DNA of 64,000 nt from positions 58,067 to 122,066 of the forward strand of contig NZ_PDWM01000004.1 in the NCBI RefSeq assembly GCF_010093225.1, in the 5' to 3' direction. Of this stretch, positions 30,500 to 43,600 are shown in pieces; position 1 is the first letter of the stretch, and each line of letters opens with the position of its first letter. The notes below the pieces were generated by a model that was not told the DNA's origin, ran no database searches, and worked only from the letters and a program-made list of their open reading frames with translations. The DNA comes from Pseudoxanthomonas koreensis. GTDB taxonomy: Bacteria; Pseudomonadota; Gammaproteobacteria; Xanthomonadales; Xanthomonadaceae. A program made the translations under genes and the position numbers.

Positions 30500-31542
30500 G
30501 AAGCGTCGGCGATGGCGCCGAGCTGGGCGAGGACCGCGGTTGCGTAGCTTCCAGGCGGCAGCGAGAACGACAGCCGCAGCGCGGAGGCATCCAGCCACTC
30601 CCATTCCAGTCCCTCCGCCTGCACGCGCAGCGCGCGCCGCTCCTGCTCCAGCCCGGCCCGCTCCAGGCCGTCACGCAGCGCCAGCGATTCCGCGTCGTCC
30701 AGCGCGGCCAGTTCCAGCGCGCGGCAGGCGCCTTCGCTGCGCAGGTTGCCGCGGCCCCACAGCGGGCCGCTGGGATGGATGTCGAACGCTTCCAGCCGCT
30801 GCGCCAGCGCTTCGCTCCACGGCTCCGGCCCGAACACGCTGCGGCTGCCCGCCAGCATCCAGACCTCGCCTTCCATGCCGCGGTTCCAGCTGCCGTCGGC
30901 CACGCGCGCGGCCAGGGCGCGGTTGAACAGTGCCGAGCGCGCCGCCGACAGCAGCATGGCGCGCTGCTCGCGGCCCATGCGCGCGCCGCGCGCGCCCTTC
31001 GCGAACATCGCCAACGCCTTGCCGACGTTGCCGCCGCCATGGCCGAAACGCTGTTCGCCGAAGGCATTGGGCACGCCGTGTGCGGCGACCTGCGCCAGCC
31101 GCGATTCGATCGCCCCGCGCTGGCCGGTGACCTCGCGCAGCACCAGCACGAAGCGGTTCCCCGCCAGCGCGCCCCGCGACAGCTTGCGCCGGTGCCGCGC
31201 CTGCACCAGCACGCGCAGGCCATCGCGCTCGAGCAGCGCCAGGTCCGGCGCCTCGCGGCCGGGCAACTGCACGCTGAAGCGCTGCACGGTGACCGCGTGC
31301 CGGTCCTTCTGCCCGGCGAAGCCGACCGCGTGCTCGGCCACGCCGGCCCAGCGCGCGAGTTCGCGGGCGACGAAGCCGGTGTTCATGCCACGCTTCTCGA
31401 TCGTCAGCAGCAGGTGCTCGCCCTCGCCGCTGGCCTCGAACGCGGGCAGTTCCTCGACGAAGAAGTCTTCCGGTGCCGTCCGGATCCGCGCAGTGAGGAC
31501 AGCATCGCCGAACGCGCGGGATTCAGGGGAAATATCGGTCAT
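30496..31542 (-). CDS. truD: tRNA pseudouridine(13) synthase
   Basis: TruD makes pseudouridine 13 in tRNA-Glu. The 348-residue protein shows the N-terminal motif [31 protein letters not shown], the catalytic Asp in [14 protein letters not shown], the insertion domain [11 protein letters not shown], and the closing [11 protein letters not shown]. It is last in the minus-strand run eno-ftsB-ispD-ispF-truD. Its TAG stop lies inside the GTAG repeat at 30459-30499, so the repeat sets the C-terminus (…GAIADAS). Confidence 0.97.
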   Translation of the reverse strand: MTDISPESRAFGDAVLTARIRTAPEDFFVEELPAFEASGEGEHLLLTIEKRGMNTGFVARELARWAGVAEHAVGFAGQKDRHAVTVQRFSVQLPGREAPDLALLERDGLRVLVQARHRRKLSRGALAGNRFVLVLREVTGQRGAIESRLAQVAAHGVPNAFGEQRFGHGGGNVGKALAMFAKGARGARMGREQRAMLLSAARSALFNRALAARVADGSWNRGMEGEVWMLAGSRSVFGPEPWSEALAQRLEAFDIHPSGPLWGRGNLRSEGACRALELAALDDAESLALRDGLERAGLEQERRALRVQAEGLEWEWLDASALRLSFSLPPGSYATAVLAQLGAIADAS

Positions 31543-31563
31543 CTCTGCTCCGATGCGGCTTCC

Positions 31564-31589
31564 GTACAGCGCGGCAAGCCCCGCTCTAG
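31564..31589. repeat. GTAG-type palindrome between truD and ispF
   Basis: Read on the minus strand it is CTAGAGCGGGGCTTGCC-GCGCTGTAC, a degenerate copy of the element at 6418-6438. Its TAG (31588-31586) is the ispF stop codon. Confidence 0.6.
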
Positions 31590-32077
31590 CGGCGGACGAT
31601 CAACACCGCCGCCTGCGCGGCGATGCCTTCGCCGCGGCCGGTGAAGCCCAGCTTCTCGCTGGTGGTGGCCTTGACGCTGACCGCGTCCAGCGCCACCCCG
31701 CAGGCCGCGGCGATGCGTTCGCGCATCAGCGGCGCATGCGGGCCGATCCTCGGCCGCTCGCAGACCACGGTGATGTCGGCATTGCCCAGCTTCCAGCCGC
31801 GCTCCGCGGCCAGGGCCACGCAGTGGCGCAGCAGGCCCAGGCTGTCGGCGCCGCGCCAGCGTTCGTCGCTGGGCGGGAAATGCACGCCGATATCACCCAG
31901 CGCCAGCGCGCCGAGCAGCGCGTCGCACAGCGCATGCAGCACCACGTCGCCGTCGCTGTGCGCAACCACGCCACGTTCGTGCGGCACGCGCACGCCGCCG
32001 AGCATGACGTGGTCGCCTTCGCCGAACACGTGCACGTCGTAGCCCTGGCCGATGCGGAAGGGAGGGAGCTCTGACAT
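31586..32077 (-). CDS. ispF: 2-C-methyl-D-erythritol 2,4-cyclodiphosphate synthase
   Basis: IspF forms the cyclic diphosphate in the MEP isoprenoid pathway. The 163-residue trimeric zinc enzyme has the ligands Asp and His in [11 protein letters not shown], His in [21 protein letters not shown], and the substrate-binding end [21 protein letters not shown]. It follows ispD after a 122-nt gap that holds a REP pair. The ispD/ispF fusion known in some bacteria is not present. Confidence 0.98.
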   Translation of the reverse strand: MSELPPFRIGQGYDVHVFGEGDHVMLGGVRVPHERGVVAHSDGDVVLHALCDALLGALALGDIGVHFPPSDERWRGADSLGLLRHCVALAAERGWKLGNADITVVCERPRIGPHAPLMRERIAAACGVALDAVSVKATTSEKLGFTGRGEGIAAQAAVLIVRR

Positions 32078-32107
32078 GGCGATCCTTGGCTGGAAATGCC
32101 CCTATTG

Positions 32108-32204
32108 TGTAGGAGCCCACTTCAGTGGGCGACCGCCGCGCGCGGGATGGTCCCGGTGGCGCCCGTTCATGCCGGGCGGCCGCCCACTGAAGCGGGCTCC
32201 TACA
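32108..32204. repeat. GTAGGAGC inverted-repeat pair between ispF and ispD
   Basis: Arms 32108-32131 and 32181-32204, starting TGTAGGAGCCCACTTCAGTG, are 24 nt long with one mismatch and a 49-nt spacer. Each arm also has an internal CCCACT-TC-AGTGGG palindrome. The right arm supplies the ispD stop codon (TAG, 32202-32200). Confidence 0.88.
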
Positions 32205-32892
32205 GGCGGCGGGAGAGTTCGAATTCGAAGCGGGCCAGGTCCGCGGGGGTGGTGACCTTGAAGTTGTCCTCGCGGCCTTCGACCAGCAGCGGACGCAGGC
32301 CCTGCCGCTCCAGGGCCATCGCTTCGTCGGTGACCTCGATGCCGGCCGCCGCGGCCGCTTCCAGCGCGCGGGTCAACTGCAGGCGGCGGAACAACTGCGG
32401 GGTCAGCGCGCGCCACAGGCGTTCGCGCGGCTCGGTGGCGTCGATGCCGCCGTCATCGCCGGCGCGCTTGAGCGTGTCGCGCACCGGCGCGGCCAGGATC
32501 GCACCGACCGGGTCGGCGCGGCCGCGTTCCAGCAGCCGCTCCAGGTCGGCCAAGGCCAGGTTCGGCCGCGCCGCGTCGTGGACCAGGACGAAGTCGTCGG
32601 CGCGCACCGATTCCGGCAAGGCCGCCAACGCGGCGAGCACCGAACCGGCGCGGCTGTCGCCACCGGTGCAGGTGAGCAGCGGCTTGCCCGCGAACTCGCC
32701 CCAGCCCGGCCACCACGGATCGCCGTCGGCCAGCGCCAGCACCGCGCCGGCCACCGCCGGATGCGCCAGCAGCGCCTCCAGGGTGTGCGCCAGCAGCGGA
32801 CGCCCGCCCACCTGCAGATACTGCTTGGGCAATTCGCCGCCGAAACGGCTGCCGCGGCCGGCGGCCGGTACCACCGCCCAGATCGCGGCCAT
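32200..32892 (-). CDS. ispD: 2-C-methyl-D-erythritol 4-phosphate cytidylyltransferase
   Basis: IspD couples MEP to CTP in isoprenoid synthesis. The 230-residue protein has the CTP-binding loop [39 protein letters not shown], and the C-terminal [11 protein letters not shown] and FKVTTPADL motifs. Its ATG shares the A of the ftsB stop (TGATG), so the two are translationally coupled, a standard FtsB-IspD pairing. The TAG stop is donated by the REP arm at 32181-32204. Confidence 0.97.
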   Translation of the reverse strand: MAAIWAVVPAAGRGSRFGGELPKQYLQVGGRPLLAHTLEALLAHPAVAGAVLALADGDPWWPGWGEFAGKPLLTCTGGDSRAGSVLAALAALPESVRADDFVLVHDAARPNLALADLERLLERGRADPVGAILAAPVRDTLKRAGDDGGIDATEPRERLWRALTPQLFRRLQLTRALEAAAAAGIEVTDEAMALERQGLRPLLVEGREDNFKVTTPADLARFEFELSRRL

Positions 32893-33293
32893 CAGCCGTG
32901 GTTCCCTTCGGTTGCAGGCTCGGGGCCGGTCGTGGTTTCCGGCACGGCCGCGGGCATCGCCGGTGCGGTGGTGGCAGGCGCAGGTGCAGGTAACGGCGTG
33001 GCGCGCTGCAAAGGGTCCTCGACCACCCGGTAGAACACCTCGCCCGGCCTGATCATGCCCAGCTCGCTGCGCGCGCGCTCCTCGACCGCGGCCACGCCTT
33101 CCTTGAGGTCGCGGACCTCGGCGGCCAGTGCGGCGTTGCGCTCCTCCAGGCCACCGTTCTCGCGGCGCTGGTGTTCGACCTGCGCCTCCAGCGCGGCGAC
33201 CTCGCCGGCGCTGCCGATGCCGAACCAGAGCCGGTACTGCAGCCATCCCAGCAGCAGCACCAGCCCCAGCAGCACCCAGCGCAGCACGCGCAT
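32892..33293 (-). CDS. ftsB: Cell division protein FtsB
   Basis: FtsB is a bitopic septal protein of the FtsQLB complex that activates septal peptidoglycan synthesis. The 133-residue protein has a short cytoplasmic start, one transmembrane helix (~5-23, [19 protein letters not shown]), then a leucine-zipper-like coiled coil ([35 protein letters not shown]) and the conserved [18 protein letters not shown] Pro/Ala/Thr-rich tail (~100-133) exceeds E. coli FtsB (103 aa). It is 16 nt after eno and overlaps ispD. Confidence 0.95.
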   Translation of the reverse strand: MRVLRWVLLGLVLLLGWLQYRLWFGIGSAGEVAALEAQVEHQRRENGGLEERNAALAAEVRDLKEGVAAVEERARSELGMIRPGEVFYRVVEDPLQRATPLPAPAPATTAPAMPAAVPETTTGPEPATEGNHG

Positions 33294-33309
33294 CGGCGGA
33301 TTTCCCCGG

Positions 33310-36567
<3,258 letters not shown>

Positions 36568-36828
36568 TCAGCGCGGGTCGCGCTGCTCCTCTTCCTCTTC
36601 CTTCTGCGGCTTGTCCTTGCCGCGGGTGTCCTGGCCGGCGCGGGCGGCCTCGCGGCGCTTGGCGCGCTCGGCGGCGGCATCGCGCTCGCGCTGCTCCTGC
36701 GCCTTGTGCTCGGCCAGCGCGGCCTTCTCCGCGGACTTGCCGGCCCGGGTGTCCTGCGCCAGCAGCGGGGTGGCCACGCCCACGGCCACCAGGGCCGCCA
36801 CGGCGCTCCACAACAGACGTCGGTTCAT
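36568..36828 (-). CDS. Small exported Lys/Glu/Arg-rich protein, function unknown
   Basis: I do not recognise a family. The 86-residue product starts with a clear Sec signal peptide (MNRRLLWSAVAALVAVGVATPLLAQ, cleavage after AQ). A highly charged low-complexity chain follows (KSAEKAALAEHKAQEQRERDAAAERAKRREAARAG), probably a single helix, ending in an acidic EEEEEQRD tail. The ATG at 36828 has an excellent AGGAGG ribosome-binding site 8-13 nt upstream, so the gene is real. A longer in-frame start at 36903 would precede the signal peptide and is rejected. It would act in the periplasm or outside. It lies between divergent parE and pyrG. Confidence 0.8.
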   Translation of the reverse strand: MNRRLLWSAVAALVAVGVATPLLAQDTRAGKSAEKAALAEHKAQEQRERDAAAERAKRREAARAGQDTRGKDKPQKEEEEEQRDPR

Positions 36829-37070
36829 GCGTTTGCCTCCTGTCGCGGGCGGAAGGATGAGCCGCGGCTCTCCGCCCTTCTCTACGGCCGGACATGGGGG
36901 CAAATACAGGGATTTCGAGCATTTGCATCCCGTTTCCGCGACCTGGCGCCGTTATACGACAGGCCGGCCTGCGCCTCCCTGAACAGGCCTGCGGCGTGCG
37001 CCGCGGGGGTGCAAAAAACCGGCCCAGGCCGCACACTTCCGCGTCGCATCCGCGCCCCACGCAAGGTTCC

Positions 37071-38960
37071 ATGAGCAGCCGCTACAACGCCGCCGACATC
37101 GAAGTCCTCTCCGGCCTGGACCCGGTCAAGCGCCGCCCGGGCATGTATACCGACACCACCCGGCCGAACCACCTGGCCCAGGAAGTGATCGACAACGCGG
37201 TGGACGAGGCGCTGGCCGGGCACGCGCGGGAGATCGAGGTCGTCCTGTTCAAGGACGGCAGCTGCGAGGTCGCCGACGATGGCCGCGGCATGCCGGTGGA
37301 CATCCACCCCGAGGAGAAGATCCCCGGCGTGGAGCTGATCCTCACCCGCCTGCACGCGGGCGGAAAATTCAACAACCGCAACTACACCTTCTCCGGCGGC
37401 CTGCATGGCGTCGGCGTGAGCGTGGTCAACGCGCTGTCCACGCTGGTGGAGGTGCACATCAAGCGCGAGGGCAGCGAGCACCGCATCACCTTCCGCGACG
37501 GCGACCGCGCCACCCCGCTGGAAACGGTCGGCACGGTGGGCAAGAAGAACACCGGCACCCGCGTGCGCTTCTGGCCGGACCCGAAGTACTTCGATTCGCC
37601 GAAGATCAGCGTGCGCGCCCTGCGCCACCTGCTGCGGGCCAAGGCGGTGCTGTGCCCGGGCCTGACCGTGACCCTGTTCGACGAGGCCAGCGGCGAACGC
37701 GACCGCTGGTTCTACGAGGACGGCTTGCGGGATTACCTCAAGGGCGAACTGGCCGGCCGCGAACTGCTGCCACCCGAGCTGTTCACCGGCGCGCTGAAGA
37801 AGGACACCGAGGTGGTGGACTGGGCCGTGGCCTGGATCCCCGAGGGCGAGCTGGTCCAGGAGAGCTACGTCAACCTGATCCCGACCGCACAGCACGGCAC
37901 CCACGTCAACGGCCTTCGCTCGGGCCTGACCGACGCGCTGCGCGAGTTCTGCGACTTCCGCAACCTGCTGCCGCGCGGGGTGAAGCTGGCGCCGGAGGAC
38001 GTGTGGGACCGCGTCGCCTTCGTGCTGTCGCTGAAGATGACCGACCCGCAGTTCAGCGGCCAGACCAAGGAGCGGCTGAGCTCGCGCCAGGCCGCCGGAT
38101 TCATCGAGGGCGCCGCGCACGACGCCTTCAGCCTGTGGCTGAACCAGCACGTGGAGCTGGGCGAAAAGATCGCGCAGCTGGCGATCGAGCGCGCCAGCGC
38201 GCGGCTGAAGACCGAGAAGCAGGTGGTGCGCAAGAAGGTCACCCAGGGCCCGGCGCTGCCGGGCAAGCTGGCCGACTGCATCAGCCAGGACCTGTCACGC
38301 ACCGAGCTGTTCCTGGTCGAGGGCGACTCGGCCGGCGGCAGCGCGCGGCAGGCGCGCGACAAGGATTTCCAGGCGATCCTTCCGCTGCGCGGCAAGATCC
38401 TCAACACTTGGGAAGTGGCCAGCGGCACCGTGCTGGCCTCCGAGGAAGTGCACAACCTGGCCGTGGCCATCGGTTGCGACCCGGGCAAGGACGACCTCTC
38501 CGGGCTGCGCTACGGCAAGGTGATCATCCTCGCCGACGCCGACTCCGACGGACTGCACATCGCCACCCTGCTGGCGGCGCTGTTCCTGCGCCACTTCCCG
38601 GCACTGGTCTCGGCCGGCCACGTGTTCGTGGCGATGCCGCCGCTGTTCCGCGTGGACGTGGGCAAGCAGGTGTTCTACGCGCTGGACGAGGAGGAGAAGC
38701 GCCTGCTGCTGGAAAAGATCGCGCGCGAAAAGATCCGCGGCCAGGTCAACGTGACCCGCTTCAAGGGCTTGGGCGAGATGAACCCGGAGCAGCTGCGCGA
38801 GTCGGCGATCCACCCCGATACGCGCCGGCTGGTGCAGCTGACGGTGGACGACGGCGAGCAGACCCGGGCGCTGATGGACATGCTGCTGGCGAAGAAGCGC
38901 GCGGCCGACCGCAAGGCGTGGCTGGAGACGAAGGGCGACCTGGCTTCGCTGGAGGTTTGA
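37071..38960 (+). CDS. parE: DNA topoisomerase IV subunit B (ParE)
   Basis: ParE is the ATPase subunit of topoisomerase IV and partners ParC (3452-5698). The 629-residue length is typical. The GHKL ATPase shows IDNAVDEALAG, DDGRGMPVDIHPEE and GGLHGVGVSVVNALS. The TOPRIM region has the novobiocin/quinolone-region motif LVEGDSAGGSARQARD and the metal motif DADSDGLHI, where GyrB would have DADVDG. The start at 37071 (MSSRYNAADIEVLSGLDPVKRRPGMY) matches the family; the frame extends upstream without homology. No Shine-Dalgarno is obvious (gcaaggttcc-ATG). The 242-nt gap to the divergent gene shows only a TTATAC-like -10. Confidence 0.97.
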   Translation: MSSRYNAADIEVLSGLDPVKRRPGMYTDTTRPNHLAQEVIDNAVDEALAGHAREIEVVLFKDGSCEVADDGRGMPVDIHPEEKIPGVELILTRLHAGGKFNNRNYTFSGGLHGVGVSVVNALSTLVEVHIKREGSEHRITFRDGDRATPLETVGTVGKKNTGTRVRFWPDPKYFDSPKISVRALRHLLRAKAVLCPGLTVTLFDEASGERDRWFYEDGLRDYLKGELAGRELLPPELFTGALKKDTEVVDWAVAWIPEGELVQESYVNLIPTAQHGTHVNGLRSGLTDALREFCDFRNLLPRGVKLAPEDVWDRVAFVLSLKMTDPQFSGQTKERLSSRQAAGFIEGAAHDAFSLWLNQHVELGEKIAQLAIERASARLKTEKQVVRKKVTQGPALPGKLADCISQDLSRTELFLVEGDSAGGSARQARDKDFQAILPLRGKILNTWEVASGTVLASEEVHNLAVAIGCDPGKDDLSGLRYGKVIILADADSDGLHIATLLAALFLRHFPALVSAGHVFVAMPPLFRVDVGKQVFYALDEEEKRLLLEKIAREKIRGQVNVTRFKGLGEMNPEQLRESAIHPDTRRLVQLTVDDGEQTRALMDMLLAKKRAADRKAWLETKGDLASLEV

Positions 38961-39038
38961 GCGTCGCACTTCGACCTGGGCTGGGCCGTAGCGACGGCCC
39001 CGGCGGCGGGCACACGACGCCCGCCACCCCTCGACGCA

Positions 39039-40691
39039 CTACCAGGTCGCCGCCAGGCGGAAATCCGCGCGCACGCTGTCCTGGTCGCCCAACACCCGGT
39101 CGAAGGCATGGCCCACGTCCAGGCTGTAGGAGAGCCGGCCGGACCAGCGCCCACTCAGGCCCACGCCGGCACCGGTGATGTCCTGGGTGCGCGGATAGTC
39201 GCTCTGCACCGAACCGTGGTCCACGAACAGATAGACATCGTGGTTCTGGCGGTAGGGCCGGTGCAGTTCCGCATTGGCGTAGTACCCACGCGGGCCCGCC
39301 AGGATGCCGCGCCCGTAGCCACGCACGGTGCCCACACCACCGACCTGGAACAGGTTCCCCGACGGCACGAAATCGCTGGAGCTGTACTGCCAGCCGAGGT
39401 TGAGCCGGGTCAGCAGGCCACTGCCGCCCAGCCGCTGCAGCCAGTTGAAGCTGCCGGGGGCGATGGTGAACTTGTCGGTATTGCGCAGCGGCTCGTCGAT
39501 GTCCACCCGCGACACGGCCTGGGTGAACGACCATTCCGTGCCCGTCGCGCGGTAGCCGGCGCTGAACGCGAGCGTGGCCATGTTGGATTCGGTGCTGGAT
39601 ATCTCCTCGCCGCTTATCTCGGTGCTCGATTCCACCCGCGACAACGAGGCCGCGCCGGCGAGCAGCCATTTCTGCGTCGCCATGAGCGGCTGGCGCAGGT
39701 CCAGCGCATACGAGGTCGACTCACCGGTGATGTCCAGGTCGCGGTAGGCACCGTCGATGATGTTGATCTGGTTGCGCGACACGCTGCCCCCGAGCCGTCC
39801 GTTGCGCCGGTTGATGATGCCGCTGTAAGCGAGCCGTCCCTCCAGGCCGCCGCGGGCATAGGCCATCGAGCCGGCGAGCAGGTCGCTGATGCCGAGCATG
39901 CCCCAGATGTGCCCCTGGGCGCCGATGCGCTCTTGCCCGGTGCTTTCGATGCCCGCGTTGTCGACGAATACGCCGAAGCTGCGCCGGGCCGGCTCCTGCG
40001 CCTGCAGCAGGATGTCGGTCTGACCAAGCTCGCTGCCGGGTTGCAGCAGGGCGCGCAGCTGCAGGTCCGTGGTCCGGTTGATGTAGACCAGGTCATCGCG
40101 CAGGCCTTCGCTGTCGACCAGTTCACCCGGCTGCTGGTGGATGCGGCGCAGGATGAACGCATCGCCGACATGCTCGTTGCCTGCCACCCGAAGCTCACCC
40201 AGGCGGCCTTCGACCAGGTCGACCCGGACCACGCCGCCTTCGATCGCCTGCGCCGCCAGCACCGCCTGGGCGGTGTTGATGCCGCGCGCACGATAGGCGT
40301 CGTTCACCGAATGGACCAGCGCAGCCAGGTCGTCCATGCCGACCTCGCGGCCGACATAGGGCGCGGCCAGTGCGTCGAGCTCCGCGGCCGACAGCAGCTC
40401 CGACGGACCGAAGATCACTTTCGCCAGCTCGAAGCGCACGGCCTCGGCGTCCGCCGGTGGTGTGGGTGCGGGCGCTTCCCCTGGCTGCAGCGGATCGCCC
40501 TCCGGCGCACGCGGCTCCAGGGTCGTGCGCGAATCGTAATAGCTGTCGATCCGCTGCGCCGGCGCCTGCTGGGACACCGGGTCGGGCGGGACCGGCTGCG
40601 CCTGCGCCAGCGGTGCGACGATTGCAGCCGCACAGGCGAACCAGCACGCCATTCCCCACCGGCCGGTATTCCCTTCCATTCCAGCGCCCAT
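39039..40691 (-). CDS. TpsB-type outer membrane transporter (ShlB/FhaC family)
   Basis: TpsB proteins are 16-strand Omp85-family pores that export one large TpsA partner. The ~550-residue precursor has a signal peptide (ending LAQAQ), a Pro-rich linker, two POTRA domains (~65-220, with the second containing LGELRVAGNEHVGDAFILRRIHQQPGE), and a barrel with the loop-6 motif GTVRGYGRGIL. It ends in ...DFRLAATW. Its ATG (40691) shares an A with the stop of the giant adhesin gene (TGATG), so the pair is translationally coupled; a GTG one codon upstream is a possible alternative start. It exports the adhesin encoded at 40691-58249. Confidence 0.93.
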   Translation of the reverse strand: MGAGMEGNTGRWGMACWFACAAAIVAPLAQAQPVPPDPVSQQAPAQRIDSYYDSRTTLEPRAPEGDPLQPGEAPAPTPPADAEAVRFELAKVIFGPSELLSAAELDALAAPYVGREVGMDDLAALVHSVNDAYRARGINTAQAVLAAQAIEGGVVRVDLVEGRLGELRVAGNEHVGDAFILRRIHQQPGELVDSEGLRDDLVYINRTTDLQLRALLQPGSELGQTDILLQAQEPARRSFGVFVDNAGIESTGQERIGAQGHIWGMLGISDLLAGSMAYARGGLEGRLAYSGIINRRNGRLGGSVSRNQINIIDGAYRDLDITGESTSYALDLRQPLMATQKWLLAGAASLSRVESSTEISGEEISSTESNMATLAFSAGYRATGTEWSFTQAVSRVDIDEPLRNTDKFTIAPGSFNWLQRLGGSGLLTRLNLGWQYSSSDFVPSGNLFQVGGVGTVRGYGRGILAGPRGYYANAELHRPYRQNHDVYLFVDHGSVQSDYPRTQDITGAGVGLSGRWSGRLSYSLDVGHAFDRVLGDQDSVRADFRLAATW

Positions 40692-43600
40692 CACTGCGAA
40701 ATCCCCACGTTGACGGCGCCTTGCGCCGGCACGCCGACCGGATCCTCGTCCTCCTTGGCGTTCTGGCCGGCGACGAAGGCCTGCAACGCGCCGGTTTCCT
40801 CGTCCCAGGAGTGGTCTTCCAGCGAGCGGAAGGTGAAGCGCAGGGCGCTTTCGGCGTAGTAGTCCACGTCGGTCCAGGCGTGCGGCGCCAGGTGGTTCGG
40901 GGCCTGCACCCAGTAGCCCTCGCCGTAGCGCACCGCGTAGGCGTCGGTGAAGGTGTGCTGCGCCAGCTGGCGCATCGTGAAGCCGAACTCCGGCTGGGTC
41001 AGCTGCACGTCGACCGGCCTGAGCGTGGTGCCCCGGTTGTTCATCCAGGTCCGTGTCCGGGGAGTGGTCAGTTGCATGCTTTCCTCGATCCAGCCGTCGG
41101 TGATGGTGACATCGGTCACCGTGGTATCCAGCTCTGCCTGCAGCGAGGCGAGGCGGTCGATGATCCAGGCATCGCGCGCATCCACGCTCACCACGATGCG
41201 GCGGGCCACGCCATCGCGGTAGCCGGTCAGCACCATCGCCAGCGGGCCGGTGCCCGCTTCGCCCTGCTCCACCCGGGCCTGCACGTCGGCGGCGGCCAGG
41301 TTGAGACGGCTGTCGATGCGCGCCATGTCCAGGCCGATCCGGTCGCGCGCGGAAAGGTAAGCATCGGGTGCTTCCAGTTCCGCGCCTTCGATCGCACCAC
41401 CGCTGGCCTCCATGGTGACCGAGGCATGGCCGGCGATGCGATCGAAGCCGATGCCGCCGCCGGCGGTCAGCGACTGGGTACCGCCGCCTTCGCCCTGGCC
41501 GATCCCGATGTCGCCACCGACATCGATCCGCGTCGTCGCGCCCACCGCGTAGCGGCCGATACCCGCGTCGCCGCCGGCAGCCAGTTGCAGGTCGCCGCCG
41601 ACATCCGCCTCGCCGAGCGTGACCGAACCGGCCGCCTCCAGCACCGCGTCGTTGCCGGTGCGCAGGTGGTCGCCATCGATGTCCCCGCCCGAGGCCAGCG
41701 ACAGGTCGCGGACCACGTCCAGGCTGCCGAAGTCGATGTCGCGTCCGGCACGGGCGGTGAGGTCGCGCCCGGCCTCCAACGTGCCCAGGCGCAGGGTCCG
41801 GCCGACGACGAGCCGGATGTCGCGTCCGGCTTCGATGGCATCGATGGCGATGTCGCGTCCGGCTTCGACGTCCACGTCACCCCCCGCGGCCAGGCTGCCG
41901 CCGGTCACGTCCAGGTCCGCGAGCAGCTCGATCCCGGTTCCGGCACGGAGTCCGTCGAAGCGGATCACACCCGGGGCCCGGAACACGATGCGACCGGCGG
42001 CCTGCGCCGAGCCGCCGATGATGTCGCGTGTTTCCGAGGTGCCGAAGATGTCGGCACCGCCCTGCAACTGCGCGAAGACGATGTCGCGGTGCGCGCGCAT
42101 GTCGAGGATGCCGCCGGTGGCGGCATCGCCGAGGAGGATGTCGCTCCCGGCCAGCAGTGTGGCCTGGCCATCGACCTCCAGCGTGGTGGCCGCCAGGTCC
42201 GTACCCGCTTCGGCATCGAAGTCACCCAGCACGCGCATGCTGCCCAGCGTCGCGGCGGCACCGGATTGCAGTGCCGCGTTGCCGCCCACCTCGGAGGCAT
42301 CCAGCACCAGGCCGGTGCCGGCCGTGGCCGACAGGTCGCCGGCCACCGTCAGTATGTCGATGTCCGTGGAGGCGCCGCTGACCAGCACCGCATCGCCGCC
42401 GCCCGACAGTTCATGTGCGGCCAGTGCGGCGCCGGCGTGGACTTCCAGGTTCCCCAGCACTGCCACCACACCGAGCTGCGTCGACTCCACCGACACCAGA
42501 CTCGCATCGCTGCCCAGCCGGCCCTGGTCGATCCGCAACGTGCGGCCTTCGATGCCAGTCAGGCCACCCACTGCCAGGTCGCCAGCCTCGAACGCGCCGC
42601 CGGACCAGGCCGACAATGCGCCGTCGATCGTTGCCGTACCCAGCCTCGTGGCCGCGTCCGAACGCAGCGTCGCATCGCCACCCACTTCCAGCGTGGTCGC
42701 CGCCAGGTCCGTGCCGGCGTCCGCCTCCAGGCCGCCCTGCACCTGCACGCTGCCCAACGTTGTGGCGGCACCGGACTGCAGCGCCACATTGCCGCCCACC
42801 GAGGCCGCGTCCAGCGCAAGGTCGGTGCCGGCCGTGGCCGACAGGTCCCCGACCACCGTCAGCGTGTCGATGCCAGTGGAAGCACCGCTGGCCAGTCGTG
42901 CGTCGCCGCCGACCGACAGTTCGTGCGCTGCCAGGTCCGTACCCGCGTCCGCATCCAGGTCGCCCTGCACCGACACCGCACCCAGCTGCGTCGACTCCAC
43001 CGACACCAGGTTCGCATCGCCGCCCAGGCGGCCCTGGTCGATCCGCAGCGTGCGGCCTTCGATTCCACTCAGGCCACCCACCGCCAGGTCGCCGGCCTCG
43101 AACGCGCCACCGGCCCAGGCCGACAATGCGCCGCCGATCGTTGCCGTGCCCAGCCTCGTGGCCGCGTCCGAACGCAGCGTCGCATCCCCCCCCACTTCCA
43201 GCGTGGTCGCCACCAGGTCCGTGCCGGCGTCCGCGTGCAGGTCGCCCTGCACCTGCGCATCGCCCAGCATCGTGGCGGCACCGGACTGCAGCGCCGCATT
43301 GCCGCCCACCGAGGCCGCGTCCAGCGCAAGGTCGGTGCCGGCCGTGGCCGACAGGACCCCGGCCACCGTCAGCGTGTCGACCCCGATGGACGTCCCGCTG
43401 GCCAGCCGCGCGTCGCCCTCCGACGCGGCCTCCACGACCGCGATCGAGCCGGTCGCCTCGACATCCAGCCCTTCCTTGCCGGACTTCAGCTGATCACCGG
43501 ACACGTCGGTACCCGTGATCGCCAGCGCACGCGCCGCCTCGATCCGCGCGAACGACAGCGCGTCGTCCGCATCGATCGACACGTTGCCCGCGCCGGCCAG

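Noticed and set aside
27818..30604. 928-codon minus-strand open frame opposite bamA
   Set aside because: No recognisable domain; bamA on the plus strand has POTRA and barrel motifs throughout.
42130..43430. Possible CRISPR-like or satellite array
   Set aside because: The 510-bp repeat keeps the reading frame of the adhesin and has coding sub-repeats; there are no unique spacers.
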